Part shown: positions 8,090 through 15,213 of the stretch, one piece after another
Numbering within the stretch: position 1 is the stretch's first letter
How the letters are laid out: each line of letters opens with the position of its first letter
Assembly: GCA_900545865.1 (NCBI GenBank)
Contig: URAN01000009.1
Coordinates: 5,864-69,863, forward strand
Length of the DNA: 64,000 nucleotides
DNA from: an uncultured Eubacteriales bacterium
GTDB lineage: Bacteria > Bacillota > Clostridia > Monoglobales > Monoglobaceae
Direction of reading: 5' to 3'
The notes under the pieces: generated by a model
Databases searched by the model: none
What the model saw: only the letters and a program-made list of their open reading frames with translations
Told to the model about the DNA's origin: nothing
Translations under genes and position numbers: made by a program

Positions 8090-8226
8090 TAATTTTTAAG
8101 GAATAGCAAGCAAAGCGAGTGTAGCCACACTCACGATTTTTACGGCGGTCATTTCTTTGAAATTGCCGTAAAAATATTTTTGGGATATTCCCAAACCCTT
8201 ATTATAAATACACGGAGGATTTTTTA
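8090..8226 (+). other. Putative origin of transfer (oriT) and mobC leader
   Basis: The non-coding stretch directly before mobC contains three nested inverted repeats: GAGTGT/ACACTC around AGCC (about 8118-8133), TTTTTACGGC/GCCGTAAAAA (about 8137-8172), and TTTGGGATATTCCCAAA (about 8177-8193). Clustered inverted repeats immediately upstream of a MobC-MOBP relaxase pair are the usual site of oriT, with the nick near the first small hairpin. The nic position is not determined. A GGAGG for mobC lies at the right edge. Confidence 0.6.
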
Positions 8227-8556
8227 ATGGCAAACCGAAAAAGAAAAATGGTGCTTCGCTGCCCGGTAACAGACGAGGAACGAAAGCTGATTGAACATAA
8301 AATGTCGCTTGTGCCGACAAATCAAATCGGAGCATATCTGCGGAAAATGGCGATTGACGGATATATCATATACACCGACACAAAAGACATTCAGGCTATG
8401 AATAAGGAATTACAGCGGATCGGCAGAAACATAAATCAAATTGCAAAGCGTGTTAATTCCACAAGCAGCATATATCAAGCAGACATTGAGGAATTGAAAG
8501 GGGATTTACAGAATATATGGCGGTTACAAAGAACCATCCTATCAACTCTACGCTGA
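8227..8556 (+). CDS. mobC: MobC-type relaxosome accessory protein
   Basis: A 109-residue basic protein. The N-terminus RCPVTDEERKLIEHKM is a ribbon-helix-helix-like DNA-binding segment, and the C-terminal half contains GRNINQIAKRVN, the hallmark of MobC/TraJ-like relaxosome proteins. It binds oriT and assists the relaxase. The gene overlaps the relaxase start by 40 bases. GGAGG precedes the ATG by 8 bases. Confidence 0.9.
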   Translation: MANRKRKMVLRCPVTDEERKLIEHKMSLVPTNQIGAYLRKMAIDGYIIYTDTKDIQAMNKELQRIGRNINQIAKRVNSTSSIYQADIEELKGDLQNIWRLQRTILSTLR

Positions 8557-9842
8557 AAAAAGCAATTCAGTATATCTGCAATTCCGAAAAGACCGACGGA
8601 ACGCTGCTTATCGACTCTTACGGCTGCACACCCGAAACTGCCGACATTGAGTTTGAATGGACGAGGAAAAAAGCAAAGGACAACGGCAAAGAAAGCCATC
8701 TTGCAAGACACTTTATACAAGCCTTTGAGCCGGGCGAAACAACGCCGGAACAGGCTCACGAAATCGGAAAGAAATTAGCTGATGAAATTCTGGGCGGCAA
8801 GTACGAATACATTTTAAGTACGCATATTGACCGGGGGCACATTCATAACCATATCATTTTTAATGATGTGAATTTTGTTGATTACAAGCACAGTCATATC
8901 AATAAAAAATGGTATTACGATACACGCAAAATAAGCGACCGGCTTTGTGAGGAATACGGGCTGTCGGTTATTCCGCAGAATGAAAATAAAGGCAAAAGCT
9001 ATATCGAATATATGGCGGCAAAACAAGGCACAAGCTATAAGGCACAGCTTAAAGCGGATATTGACAAAGCTGTCCGAAAGTCGCTCGACTACTCCGATTT
9101 TCTGCTGCGTATGGAAATCGCCGGATATGAAGTAAAACACGGTAAACATATATCATTCCGAGCCGCAGGGCGTGAGCGGTTTATACGGGGCAAAACTCTG
9201 GGAGGTTATTATACAGAGGATTCCATAAAAGAACGCATTACAAAGAACGCTATACACCGACCGAAAAAAGAAAGTCGCCGTATCAACCTCATTATCGACA
9301 TTCAGAATTGTATCAAGGCACAGGAAAGCAAAGGCTATGAGCATTGGAGCAAAATATATAATCTGAAACAGGCAAGCCGAACACTTAATTTCTTAACAGA
9401 AAATAATCTGACTACCTATGAGGATTTAGAGGCTGCCGTAAATAAAATACATTCCGATTTTGACGGTGCGGCACAAAAAATAAAGACGGTTGAGAAAGCT
9501 ATCGGCGAAAATGCGATACTGATAAAACAGCTTGAAATATATCGGCAGTACCGACCTATATATTTGAAATTGCAAAAGGTAAAAAACAAAGAAGGCTTTA
9601 CACGGAAATTCCAAAGAGAACTGATTTTATATGAGGCTGCCGAAAGAAATCTGAAAGGCAAAAATCCGCCGCCGCTTGAAGCTCTTATAAAGGACAACGG
9701 GGATCTGTCGGAACGGAAAGCAAAACTGTATGAGGAATACAAAAAGCTGAAATCAAAATCTGCCGAAATCGAGGTTATCCGTTCAAATGTAGATACGCTG
9801 CTTAACCGTCCGAGAGAACGCAATCCCGAAATCGAAAAATAA
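8517..9842 (+). CDS. MOBP-type relaxase (MobA/VirD2 family)
   Basis: The relaxase domain occupies the first 170 residues or so. The metal-binding triad is HIDRGHIHNH at residues 103-112, and a candidate catalytic tyrosine is Y19 in KAIQYICN. A long charged helical C-terminus follows. The enzyme nicks oriT and pilots the single strand through the type IV apparatus. It is 441 residues, typical of Tn1549-like elements. Translation probably couples to mobC. Together with the next three genes it forms a plus-strand operon ending at the terminator near 11,190. Confidence 0.93.
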   Translation: MAVTKNHPINSTLKKAIQYICNSEKTDGTLLIDSYGCTPETADIEFEWTRKKAKDNGKESHLARHFIQAFEPGETTPEQAHEIGKKLADEILGGKYEYILSTHIDRGHIHNHIIFNDVNFVDYKHSHINKKWYYDTRKISDRLCEEYGLSVIPQNENKGKSYIEYMAAKQGTSYKAQLKADIDKAVRKSLDYSDFLLRMEIAGYEVKHGKHISFRAAGRERFIRGKTLGGYYTEDSIKERITKNAIHRPKKESRRINLIIDIQNCIKAQESKGYEHWSKIYNLKQASRTLNFLTENNLTTYEDLEAAVNKIHSDFDGAAQKIKTVEKAIGENAILIKQLEIYRQYRPIYLKLQKVKNKEGFTRKFQRELILYEAAERNLKGKNPPPLEALIKDNGDLSERKAKLYEEYKKLKSKSAEIEVIRSNVDTLLNRPRERNPEIEK

Positions 9843-9894
9843 ATTGTAGCGCAAATGTAGCGTTATAGGGCTGGGCGCGGTAAAAATAATATGG

Positions 9895-9900
9895 TATAAT
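9895..9900 (+). promoter_or_regulatory. Extended -10 promoter upstream of DUF6809 gene
   Basis: TGGTATAAT is an extended -10 element about 35 bases before the next start codon. No good -35 is visible, as is allowed for extended -10 promoters. Confidence 0.45.
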
Positions 9901-9933
9901 GAATATAACTAAAAAGGTTTGGAGGTCGCTTTG

Positions 9934-10215
9934 ATGAATTTTATAGAGGAATTGTACTATGGCAATATCAGCCCGCACAGCATAAAAATTGTACCGAATA
10001 AAAAATATGCGGAGGCGTCAAAGTTAGTCATACGGTTTGAAAACGAGCTGAAAGAAAACCTTGCCGAGCCGCAGCTAACAGCGCTTAACAGAATGTTAGA
10101 GGCAAACGAGGAGCTTTACACCGAAACAGAGCTTATGCAATTTAAGTTAGGTTTTCGGCTCGGTATTCAAATGATGATAGACGCACTATCCGCAAACAAT
10201 GAAATTATAGAATAA
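9934..10215 (+). CDS. DUF6809-like small ICE protein
   Basis: A 93-residue helical acidic protein beginning MNFIEELYYGNISPH and ending with FKLGFRLGIQMMIDAL. This pattern is shared by small proteins found next to transfer genes in clostridial ICEs (DUF6809). ATG 9934 is used because GGAGGT lies just upstream; an upstream in-frame start would overlap it. Function unknown. Confidence 0.75.
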   Translation: MNFIEELYYGNISPHSIKIVPNKKYAEASKLVIRFENELKENLAEPQLTALNRMLEANEELYTETELMQFKLGFRLGIQMMIDALSANNEIIE

Positions 10216-10229
10216 CGGAGGACTTGAAA

Positions 10230-10811
10230 ATGAAACGAGGAAAAAACATCTTATTGACGGCAATACTCACCGCCGCAATTACACAGTCGGCATATGCCGC
10301 AGAAATCCCGGTCGAGTGTGCACCGGAAAACGCAACACCCGAAAGCATTGCAATAACGGAAAATCTGATTAACCCGATTCTTGACGAGGTGCAAAACGGT
10401 TTAGGTTATCAGCCTGCTTGGTGCAAAGCTCATAACGCAGTATTTAATGCCGTGCTTGCCGGGAACACAAACGGTTACGGTTATCTTGATTTAGCCGCTG
10501 TCGCGCGGAACGCACTCATTTATTATCGTGATGTTTATTTAAGACCTGAATACTATGCAGAAAAGGAAACAGCCGCAAAACTGCTCTTATCGGATATTAT
10601 TACAGAGGTTGAGAATGGCACAAAAGATTATGACACCGCACTCAAAGAGGCATACACAAAAATCTATCAGTCGATAAATCCCGCCTATGTTCCGAATGAG
10701 GAAATCGGCGTTGACCGAATATATTTAGATATTCCCGCTGCCGATACCGTAATGTTTACACAGGCAAGAAAGCTGCTCAAAGAAGCGCAGACAAGGAGTG
10801 TTCAAAAATGA
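10230..10811 (+). CDS. Secreted hypothetical protein of the mob operon
   Basis: The N-terminus MKRGKNILLTAILTAAITQSAYAAEI is a clear Sec signal peptide with an AYA-A cleavage site. The mature part of about 165 residues is helical and has no family I recognise. GGAGG lies upstream of ATG 10230. It overlaps the next membrane-protein gene by 4 bases. Its place between the relaxase and a membrane protein suggests a role in the cell envelope during transfer, but that is inference. Confidence 0.7.
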   Translation: MKRGKNILLTAILTAAITQSAYAAEIPVECAPENATPESIAITENLINPILDEVQNGLGYQPAWCKAHNAVFNAVLAGNTNGYGYLDLAAVARNALIYYRDVYLRPEYYAEKETAAKLLLSDIITEVENGTKDYDTALKEAYTKIYQSINPAYVPNEEIGVDRIYLDIPAADTVMFTQARKLLKEAQTRSVQK

Positions 10812-11137
10812 CAAGAACGGATATTTTAATACGGTTTATAAAAAAGAGCATAGCTCCGATAATAACCGCAATACTTTTGTATAACCTGTTCGCCGGGCTT
10901 TGTATAGCAAACGGATCGGTCAATTATATGTATCTTTTAATGCTTTGCGGAATACCTTTCGGAATACGGTTCATGTTCACACTGCCGGTCTTTATCGGAA
11001 ATCCGGGCGTCGGCATTTTTATGACTGCTGCCAACATAGCAATAGGCGCCGTAATCGGCGGCATAATCTTGATATGGAAATTGCTTGTCGCTGTCTGCTA
11101 TGTGCCGTACACCGCTGTTAAGCTGATAACCGCATAA
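10808..11137 (+). CDS. DUF6050-like membrane protein
   Basis: A 109-residue protein with three hydrophobic helices (IAPIITAILLYNLFAGL, MYLLMLCGIPFGIRFMF, and the GIFMTAANIAIGAVIGG to VAVCYVPYTAV stretch). It closely resembles a small conserved membrane protein of Tn1549-type elements. Function unknown. It closes the mobC operon. Confidence 0.7.
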   Translation: MTRTDILIRFIKKSIAPIITAILLYNLFAGLCIANGSVNYMYLLMLCGIPFGIRFMFTLPVFIGNPGVGIFMTAANIAIGAVIGGIILIWKLLVAVCYVPYTAVKLITA

Positions 11138-11145
11138 AAAAATAA

Positions 11146-11194
11146 ACCGTGATACGCCTATCGTTTAAGATAGAATGTATCACGGTATTTTTAT
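11146..11194. terminator. Bidirectional terminator, copy 1
   Basis: ACCGTGATAC (11146-11155) pairs with GTATCACGGT (11177-11186), with an inner CTATC/GATAG stem, A-rich before and T-rich after. It lies between convergent genes (plus DUF6050, minus XRE) and would stop both. An essentially identical copy is at 12,235-12,283. Confidence 0.85.
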
Positions 11195-11202
11195 AGCAAT
11201 AT

Positions 11203-11547
11203 TCACTTTTCCTCGATTCCGCAGGTCTTTGCATAAGCCTTAACCATTTCCAAAAGGTTTGTTACCTGCTCGTTTGTCATTTCTTTAATGTACTTATTCA
11301 GTATCGTTTCAACATTATGAGTTGACACACCGAAAAGAATGTAGTCGGCGTCAATGTCAAGTGCCGTGCAAATATCCTTAAACTTTGCAATAGACATACC
11401 CGACAAACCTCTTTCGATATTGCTTATCTGCTGGGGATTGCAAACACCGGCTTTCTCTGACAGCGTTTCCTGCGTCATACCTCTTTTTAATCTGACTTCC
11501 TTTATTCGCTCACCGATTTCAGCATTGTTTTTATCAAATTTATTCAT
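11203..11547 (-). CDS. XRE-family transcriptional regulator
   Basis: A 114-residue protein with an N-terminal Cro/CI-type helix-turn-helix (IKEVRLKRGMTQETLSEKAG, then NPQQISNIERGLSGMSIAKF) and a helical C-terminus (NKYIKEMTNEQVTNLLEMVK). It is transcribed away from the SLOG-domain gene. It is likely a repressor within the element; target unknown. Confidence 0.88.
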   Translation of the reverse strand: MNKFDKNNAEIGERIKEVRLKRGMTQETLSEKAGVCNPQQISNIERGLSGMSIAKFKDICTALDIDADYILFGVSTHNVETILNKYIKEMTNEQVTNLLEMVKAYAKTCGIEEK

Positions 11548-11660
11548 TCAACCACTCCAATCATACCGCATAAGTAAAAAAATAATGCTTATAGTATTTA
11601 TTATAAACTCAATACCTTTATTTTAGAATGTGCCGTAATAACGAATACTAAACCTCTGAC

Positions 11661-11689
11661 TTGACTTATGGGGCAGAAAATGGTATAAT
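11661..11689 (+). promoter_or_regulatory. Sigma-A promoter for the SLOG-domain gene
   Basis: TTGACT (11661-11666) and TATAAT (11684-11689) have a 17-base spacer and lie 33 bases before the start codon. Confidence 0.82.
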
Positions 11690-11721
11690 GTTAGAAGTAC
11701 ATACCAAAAGGAACGGATATA

Positions 11722-12234
11722 ATGAATGATAAATTACATTGCTGCTGCTTTTTCGGGCACAGGAAAATTAAAGAAACAAACGAACTGAAAAGGGCTGTTT
11801 ATGACGCTGTTGAGGATTTAATCACAACGCACGGCGTTGATATTTTTTTGTTCGGGAGCAAAAGCCGCTTTGACGATTTATGCCACAGTATCGTTACGGA
11901 GCTGAAAGAAAAATATCCGCATATAAAAAGAATATATGTGCGCGCCGAATTTCCGTACATAGACGATTCTTACCGAAACTATCTTTTGGAACGCTTTGAA
12001 GATACATACTATCCAGAAAAAATGATAGACGCCGGAAAAGCAGCATATATAGAGCGAAACTATGAAATGATAAACAAAAGCAAATATTGTATTGTGTTCT
12101 ATGATGAAAACTATGTACCGCCCAAGCGGAAACACAGCCGTAAAGATTTAATAGAATATCAGCCGCAAAGCGGTACAAAACTTGCATACGAATACGCTGT
12201 CAAAAAATGCGTGGTAATCAACACAAAAAAATAA
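11722..12234 (+). CDS. SLOG-superfamily (DUF1273/YpsA-like) nucleotide-binding protein
   Basis: The N-terminal motif CCCFFGHRKIKET, followed by FLFGSKSRFDDLC, is the Rossmann-like nucleotide-binding signature of the DUF1273/YpsA branch of the SLOG superfamily. The C-terminus has SGTKLAYEYAVKKCVVINT, where the family contacts ligand. SLOG proteins bind or process nucleotide-derived ligands and are common in mobile elements and some defence systems. It is a stand-alone transcription unit with its own promoter and terminator, so its function is not tied to transfer genes. Confidence 0.85.
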   Translation: MNDKLHCCCFFGHRKIKETNELKRAVYDAVEDLITTHGVDIFLFGSKSRFDDLCHSIVTELKEKYPHIKRIYVRAEFPYIDDSYRNYLLERFEDTYYPEKMIDAGKAAYIERNYEMINKSKYCIVFYDENYVPPKRKHSRKDLIEYQPQSGTKLAYEYAVKKCVVINTKK

Positions 12235-12283
12235 ACCGTGATACGCCTATCGTTTAAGATAGAATGTATCACGGTATTTTTAT
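12235..12283. terminator. Bidirectional terminator, copy 2
   Basis: Same hairpin as at 11,146-11,194 (ACCGTGATAC / GTATCACGGT with the same inner stem). It sits between the SLOG gene (plus) and the Cys-rich VLP gene (minus), again a convergent junction. Confidence 0.85.
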
Positions 12284-12322
12284 GTTTTTTTGCAACAAGG
12301 GTACGGTTTGTACCCCTGTTAA

Positions 12323-12438
12323 ATGTAGAAAATGAAATTGTCATTTTCGCAGGTTTTAGAGGAATTATATTACCCTGTCGGTTTCAGCGGTTAAAAACCC
12401 TTATTTTACGCTGTTTTTTAGGCTTATATTTTCTACAT
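12323..12438. repeat. Long-range inverted repeat at the end of the Cys-rich gene
   Basis: ATGTAGAAAAT (12323-12333) and ATTTTCTACAT (12428-12438) bracket about 94 bases that include another hairpin (GAAAATG/CATTTTC). The right arm contains the stop codon of the Cys-rich VLP gene. Apart from this and the neighbouring GGGTAC/GTACCC hairpin, I see nothing else in 12,284-12,432. It may be a 3' UTR structure or a small RNA. Confidence 0.4.
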
Positions 12439-12795
12439 ACCCGACCGCCTTTTGCGTATATAATTTGCCTTTTGCTTTCGTATTACAATTTTTCTGCATA
12501 CGGGGCAATACTTGAATTTGTTGTTTGCCGCTTCGTACGGCTTTCTGCAATTTTGACAAATTCGTGTGTTTTTCGGTCTTGCAAGCTCAATATACAAATC
12601 CTTATCTGCCGGAAGTACGGCGATTCTAAACCATTTACAGATAATATGCGAATAAGTTATACATTGAACGCACACGCACGGATCGCCGTCGTCAAGCCTT
12701 ATACAATTTCCGTTATCATAATTACAGCACAGCCGTTTTATAAGGGCGTTTACCTTTCTGCTTTGTTTCGGAGTAAGGTCTATTCTGTCTTTCAT
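12433..12795 (-). CDS. Cysteine-rich VLP-domain protein
   Basis: A 120-residue basic protein. The N-terminus has DLTPKQSRKVNALIKRLCCN, then cysteine pairs (C-V-C-V-Q-C, and ICQNCRKPYE with FKYCPVCRK) that should bind zinc. This matches the Cys-rich VLP family found in Tn1549-type ICEs. Function unknown; nucleic-acid binding is plausible. It overlaps the preceding ArdA/YodL gene by 4 bases. Confidence 0.82.
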   Translation of the reverse strand: MKDRIDLTPKQSRKVNALIKRLCCNYDNGNCIRLDDGDPCVCVQCITYSHIICKWFRIAVLPADKDLYIELARPKNTRICQNCRKPYEAANNKFKYCPVCRKIVIRKQKANYIRKRRSGM

Positions 12796-14504
12796 AGCTC
12801 CGGCGGCTTGTGCGAGGGCGGTTTTTTGTCTTCTCGCTCGCCTTGCTCCTTTTTTGCTTGATTTAACTGCTGCTTGATAGACGGCTTTTTGCGATCCTCC
12901 GGCGGCTCATTATTGATAATGCCGTCAATTTTGTTGTAGTTTTGTTCTGTCTGCTTTTCAGCCGTTTCAAGATAATTAAAGGGCTTATCAGCAAATTTCA
13001 GTTCCCGTATCTGTTCAAATTGAGATAATACGCCCTTTTGCAGTCTGTCAAACTCTGCATAGACTTCTTTTGTAAAACTGCCGTTATCGAGCATTTCCTG
13101 CTGACTGCATACCCAGCCGCTTCCGTACAGGAACGGGTAAAGCGTTAAATTATCCGTTATATATGTGAGCGATTTATCGCTGTTGTCATAGTATGCAAAA
13201 CCGTTATCGCTGAAAAGATAATTTTCGCTTTTACCCAAATACAGCTTATTATCACAACCGACAAATGCTGTCATACCCTTGTAATTGCTTATTGCTGCCG
13301 AGTGTGTGTGAACATAATCGAAAAATTTATCGACCTTTTCCCAGCCTGCTTTATCGCAGTAATAGGCGTTATTTTTACCCTTATCGGACAATACAACAAT
13401 ATCCGAAACACTTAAACTGTGTCCGTAAAAATCATAAGGGCGGTTTGTGTTAAATTCCGTGAAAATGCTTTCCAATGTTGTATCGGCTTTCATTTGTGCG
13501 GAATAAATAAGCTCATAATTTTCGATAATTGGCAGCTGCTTATCTTTTTTAATCTGCTCCAAGCTCTCAAAGCGCAGCCATCTTGTGCTGTCGTCATCTT
13601 TGAGCTGATATATCATAAAAAGCCTTTTCGGATAGTTTTTCTCAAATTCGCACAGGCTCTTATACGGCTCATCGGCAGAGGTCAAGCCCATTTCATTAAA
13701 AACTTGCTTTATTCTATGGGTTTTACCGTGCAGAATATTGTCCGACAAATCCTGCTGCATTTCAATAATTTCAGAATACACACGGTCATAGTCGGGGTGA
13801 TTTGCTCTTAAATACTCGTCAATCCGAACAGCCAGCCCCATAGAATCCTCAATTTCAATTTCCGATAATGCGTCTGTTGTTATGGAATATTCTTTCGGAA
13901 TTGTATTCAGGTCACCGTTGTATCTTTCGGTAAATTCAGAACCGCTGTTTTCCAAAACTCCACAGCTGTCAAGAAATACGGCTTTATTGTCCTTTTTACA
14001 CCGTTCGCCATAGTCCCAAAAGTTCACAAAGTCCTCCAAATCGCCAAGCTCGCCTATTTTTATTCCGCTTTCTTCGGCTTTGTATCTGCCGTAGTCGTCA
14101 TAGTCGGATATGTCGGGAATAAAGCTGTAACACTCCGTATTCAGGGCAAGGTTTATAAGGTCGGCAACGCTCCTTGTATGTTCCTGCGCCTTGACCGCAG
14201 CCGTAAACACCTGATATTCGTTGCCGTCAAGATTAGATAAAATATCCGCCAAGTAATTAAGCTCGTCAATGTTTTCGGTTTCCTTGAACAGTCTTTTTGC
14301 ATTGATGCCGGGTAAATAAAAATCCGCAATTTCAAAAATATACTCGCCGGGCTTTGCGTCAAGCTCAAGCCCGATTTCCTTAAAAATATATGTCAGTTCC
14401 TCTTTGTTTACGGGTAATTCCATTAAAAAATGCCGGTAATTATCCGGCGTATTCCTGTATTCGTAGCCGTTTGCGATTGCCGCCGTAAAATAAAATTCCG
14501 CCAT
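12792..14504 (-). CDS. Polyvalent ArdA-like / YodL-domain protein with C-terminal K-x-S-I tag
   Basis: About 570 residues. An ArdA-like antirestriction region spans about residues 28-180 (MELPVNKEELTYIFKEIGLE; YDDYGRYKAEESGIKIGELG). A YodL-like domain lies around 290-390 (RLFMIYQLKDDDSTRWLRFE; RPYDFYGHSLSVSDIVVL). The tail contains KKPSIKQQLNQAKKEQG, a tag shared with six other proteins here. ArdA mimics DNA and blocks type I restriction. Start ATG 14504 follows GGAGGT with 6-base spacing. Polyvalent proteins of this kind are thought to be delivered with mobile DNA; delivery is inference here. Confidence 0.78.
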   Translation of the reverse strand: MAEFYFTAAIANGYEYRNTPDNYRHFLMELPVNKEELTYIFKEIGLELDAKPGEYIFEIADFYLPGINAKRLFKETENIDELNYLADILSNLDGNEYQVFTAAVKAQEHTRSVADLINLALNTECYSFIPDISDYDDYGRYKAEESGIKIGELGDLEDFVNFWDYGERCKKDNKAVFLDSCGVLENSGSEFTERYNGDLNTIPKEYSITTDALSEIEIEDSMGLAVRIDEYLRANHPDYDRVYSEIIEMQQDLSDNILHGKTHRIKQVFNEMGLTSADEPYKSLCEFEKNYPKRLFMIYQLKDDDSTRWLRFESLEQIKKDKQLPIIENYELIYSAQMKADTTLESIFTEFNTNRPYDFYGHSLSVSDIVVLSDKGKNNAYYCDKAGWEKVDKFFDYVHTHSAAISNYKGMTAFVGCDNKLYLGKSENYLFSDNGFAYYDNSDKSLTYITDNLTLYPFLYGSGWVCSQQEMLDNGSFTKEVYAEFDRLQKGVLSQFEQIRELKFADKPFNYLETAEKQTEQNYNKIDGIINNEPPEDRKKPSIKQQLNQAKKEQGEREDKKPPSHKPPEL

Positions 14505-14506
14505 AC

Positions 14507-15019
14507 TCACACCTCCAAATCATTCTGTTTGCTTTTTACGATTTTTTTTGATTGTGTTTTCTTTTTATCCGCAAGCTGTTTTTTTATTGACGGCTTTTGT
14601 TCACGCTCCAAATGGTTATCACGAAAAATATCCAGATAATCTCTTATACATTTCCGTAACATCATATACTGATTGTCTTTCGGTATGGGACTGTACCATT
14701 CTGTTTTTCCGTTGTATACCCATATATGAGGCACAATACCGTCAGGAAAATTGGGATTGTTCGGCACGGGAAATCTACCCCATATATCCACAAATTTTAT
14801 GCTGTGAGCATCGACAACGCCTTCTTTTCTGTTAATAATTGAAATTTCGACTGTATCGTAATCTTGATATACGCTGCTGTCGGTAATTCTGCATTTCACT
14901 TTCAAATCATTATCAAGCTCGCCGTAGCAACTACCCGATACATATTTTGTATTTGAAAACATATCGTCATTGCCAAATATCTTTTTTAATTCATTTTCAA
15001 GAAAATTATTTACTGTCAT
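14507..15019 (-). CDS. Hypothetical ICE protein with C-terminal K-x-S-I tag
   Basis: A 170-residue protein of mixed alpha/beta character (VKCRITDSSVYQDYDTVEIS; HIWVYNGKTEWYSPIPKDNQ) with no family I recognise. The end is lysine-rich: QKPSIKKQLADKKKTQSKK, the shared tag. It overlaps or abuts its neighbours by a few bases and is therefore part of the antirestriction operon. It may be a recipient-acting factor like its neighbours. Confidence 0.65.
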   Translation of the reverse strand: MTVNNFLENELKKIFGNDDMFSNTKYVSGSCYGELDNDLKVKCRITDSSVYQDYDTVEISIINRKEGVVDAHSIKFVDIWGRFPVPNNPNFPDGIVPHIWVYNGKTEWYSPIPKDNQYMMLRKCIRDYLDIFRDNHLEREQKPSIKKQLADKKKTQSKKIVKSKQNDLEV

Positions 15020-15213
15020 TACCTTACCTCCAAATCCGCAAACTCTTTATCGGTCATACCGACCAATTTTGAAACAATATTCGCCGCCGTATCTTTCAAA
15101 TCTGCGTCCTCAATATACGGGAGTGCTTCTTTGATTTTAACGATAAGCCCCACACGGTCAGCGGTATTATACATTCCGATTATGCTTTTTTCTTCGTCTG
15201 AAAATCGTGTCAT
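15019..15213 (-). CDS. Transposon-transfer assisting protein family (TTRAP)
   Basis: A 64-residue protein: MTRFSDEEKSIIGMYNTADR, then LIVKIKEALPYIEDADLK and GMTDKEFADLEV. This pattern matches the TTRAP family (transposon-transfer assisting proteins) found in Tn1549-like ICEs. It overlaps the ArdC gene by 4 bases and the next gene by 1 base. Molecular role unknown. Confidence 0.8.
   Translation of the reverse strand: MTRFSDEEKSIIGMYNTADRVGLIVKIKEALPYIEDADLKDTAANIVSKLVGMTDKEFADLEVR

Noticed and set aside
9416..9823. Minus-strand ORF opposite the relaxase
   Set aside because: Shadow of the relaxase coding frame, with no ribosome binding site.
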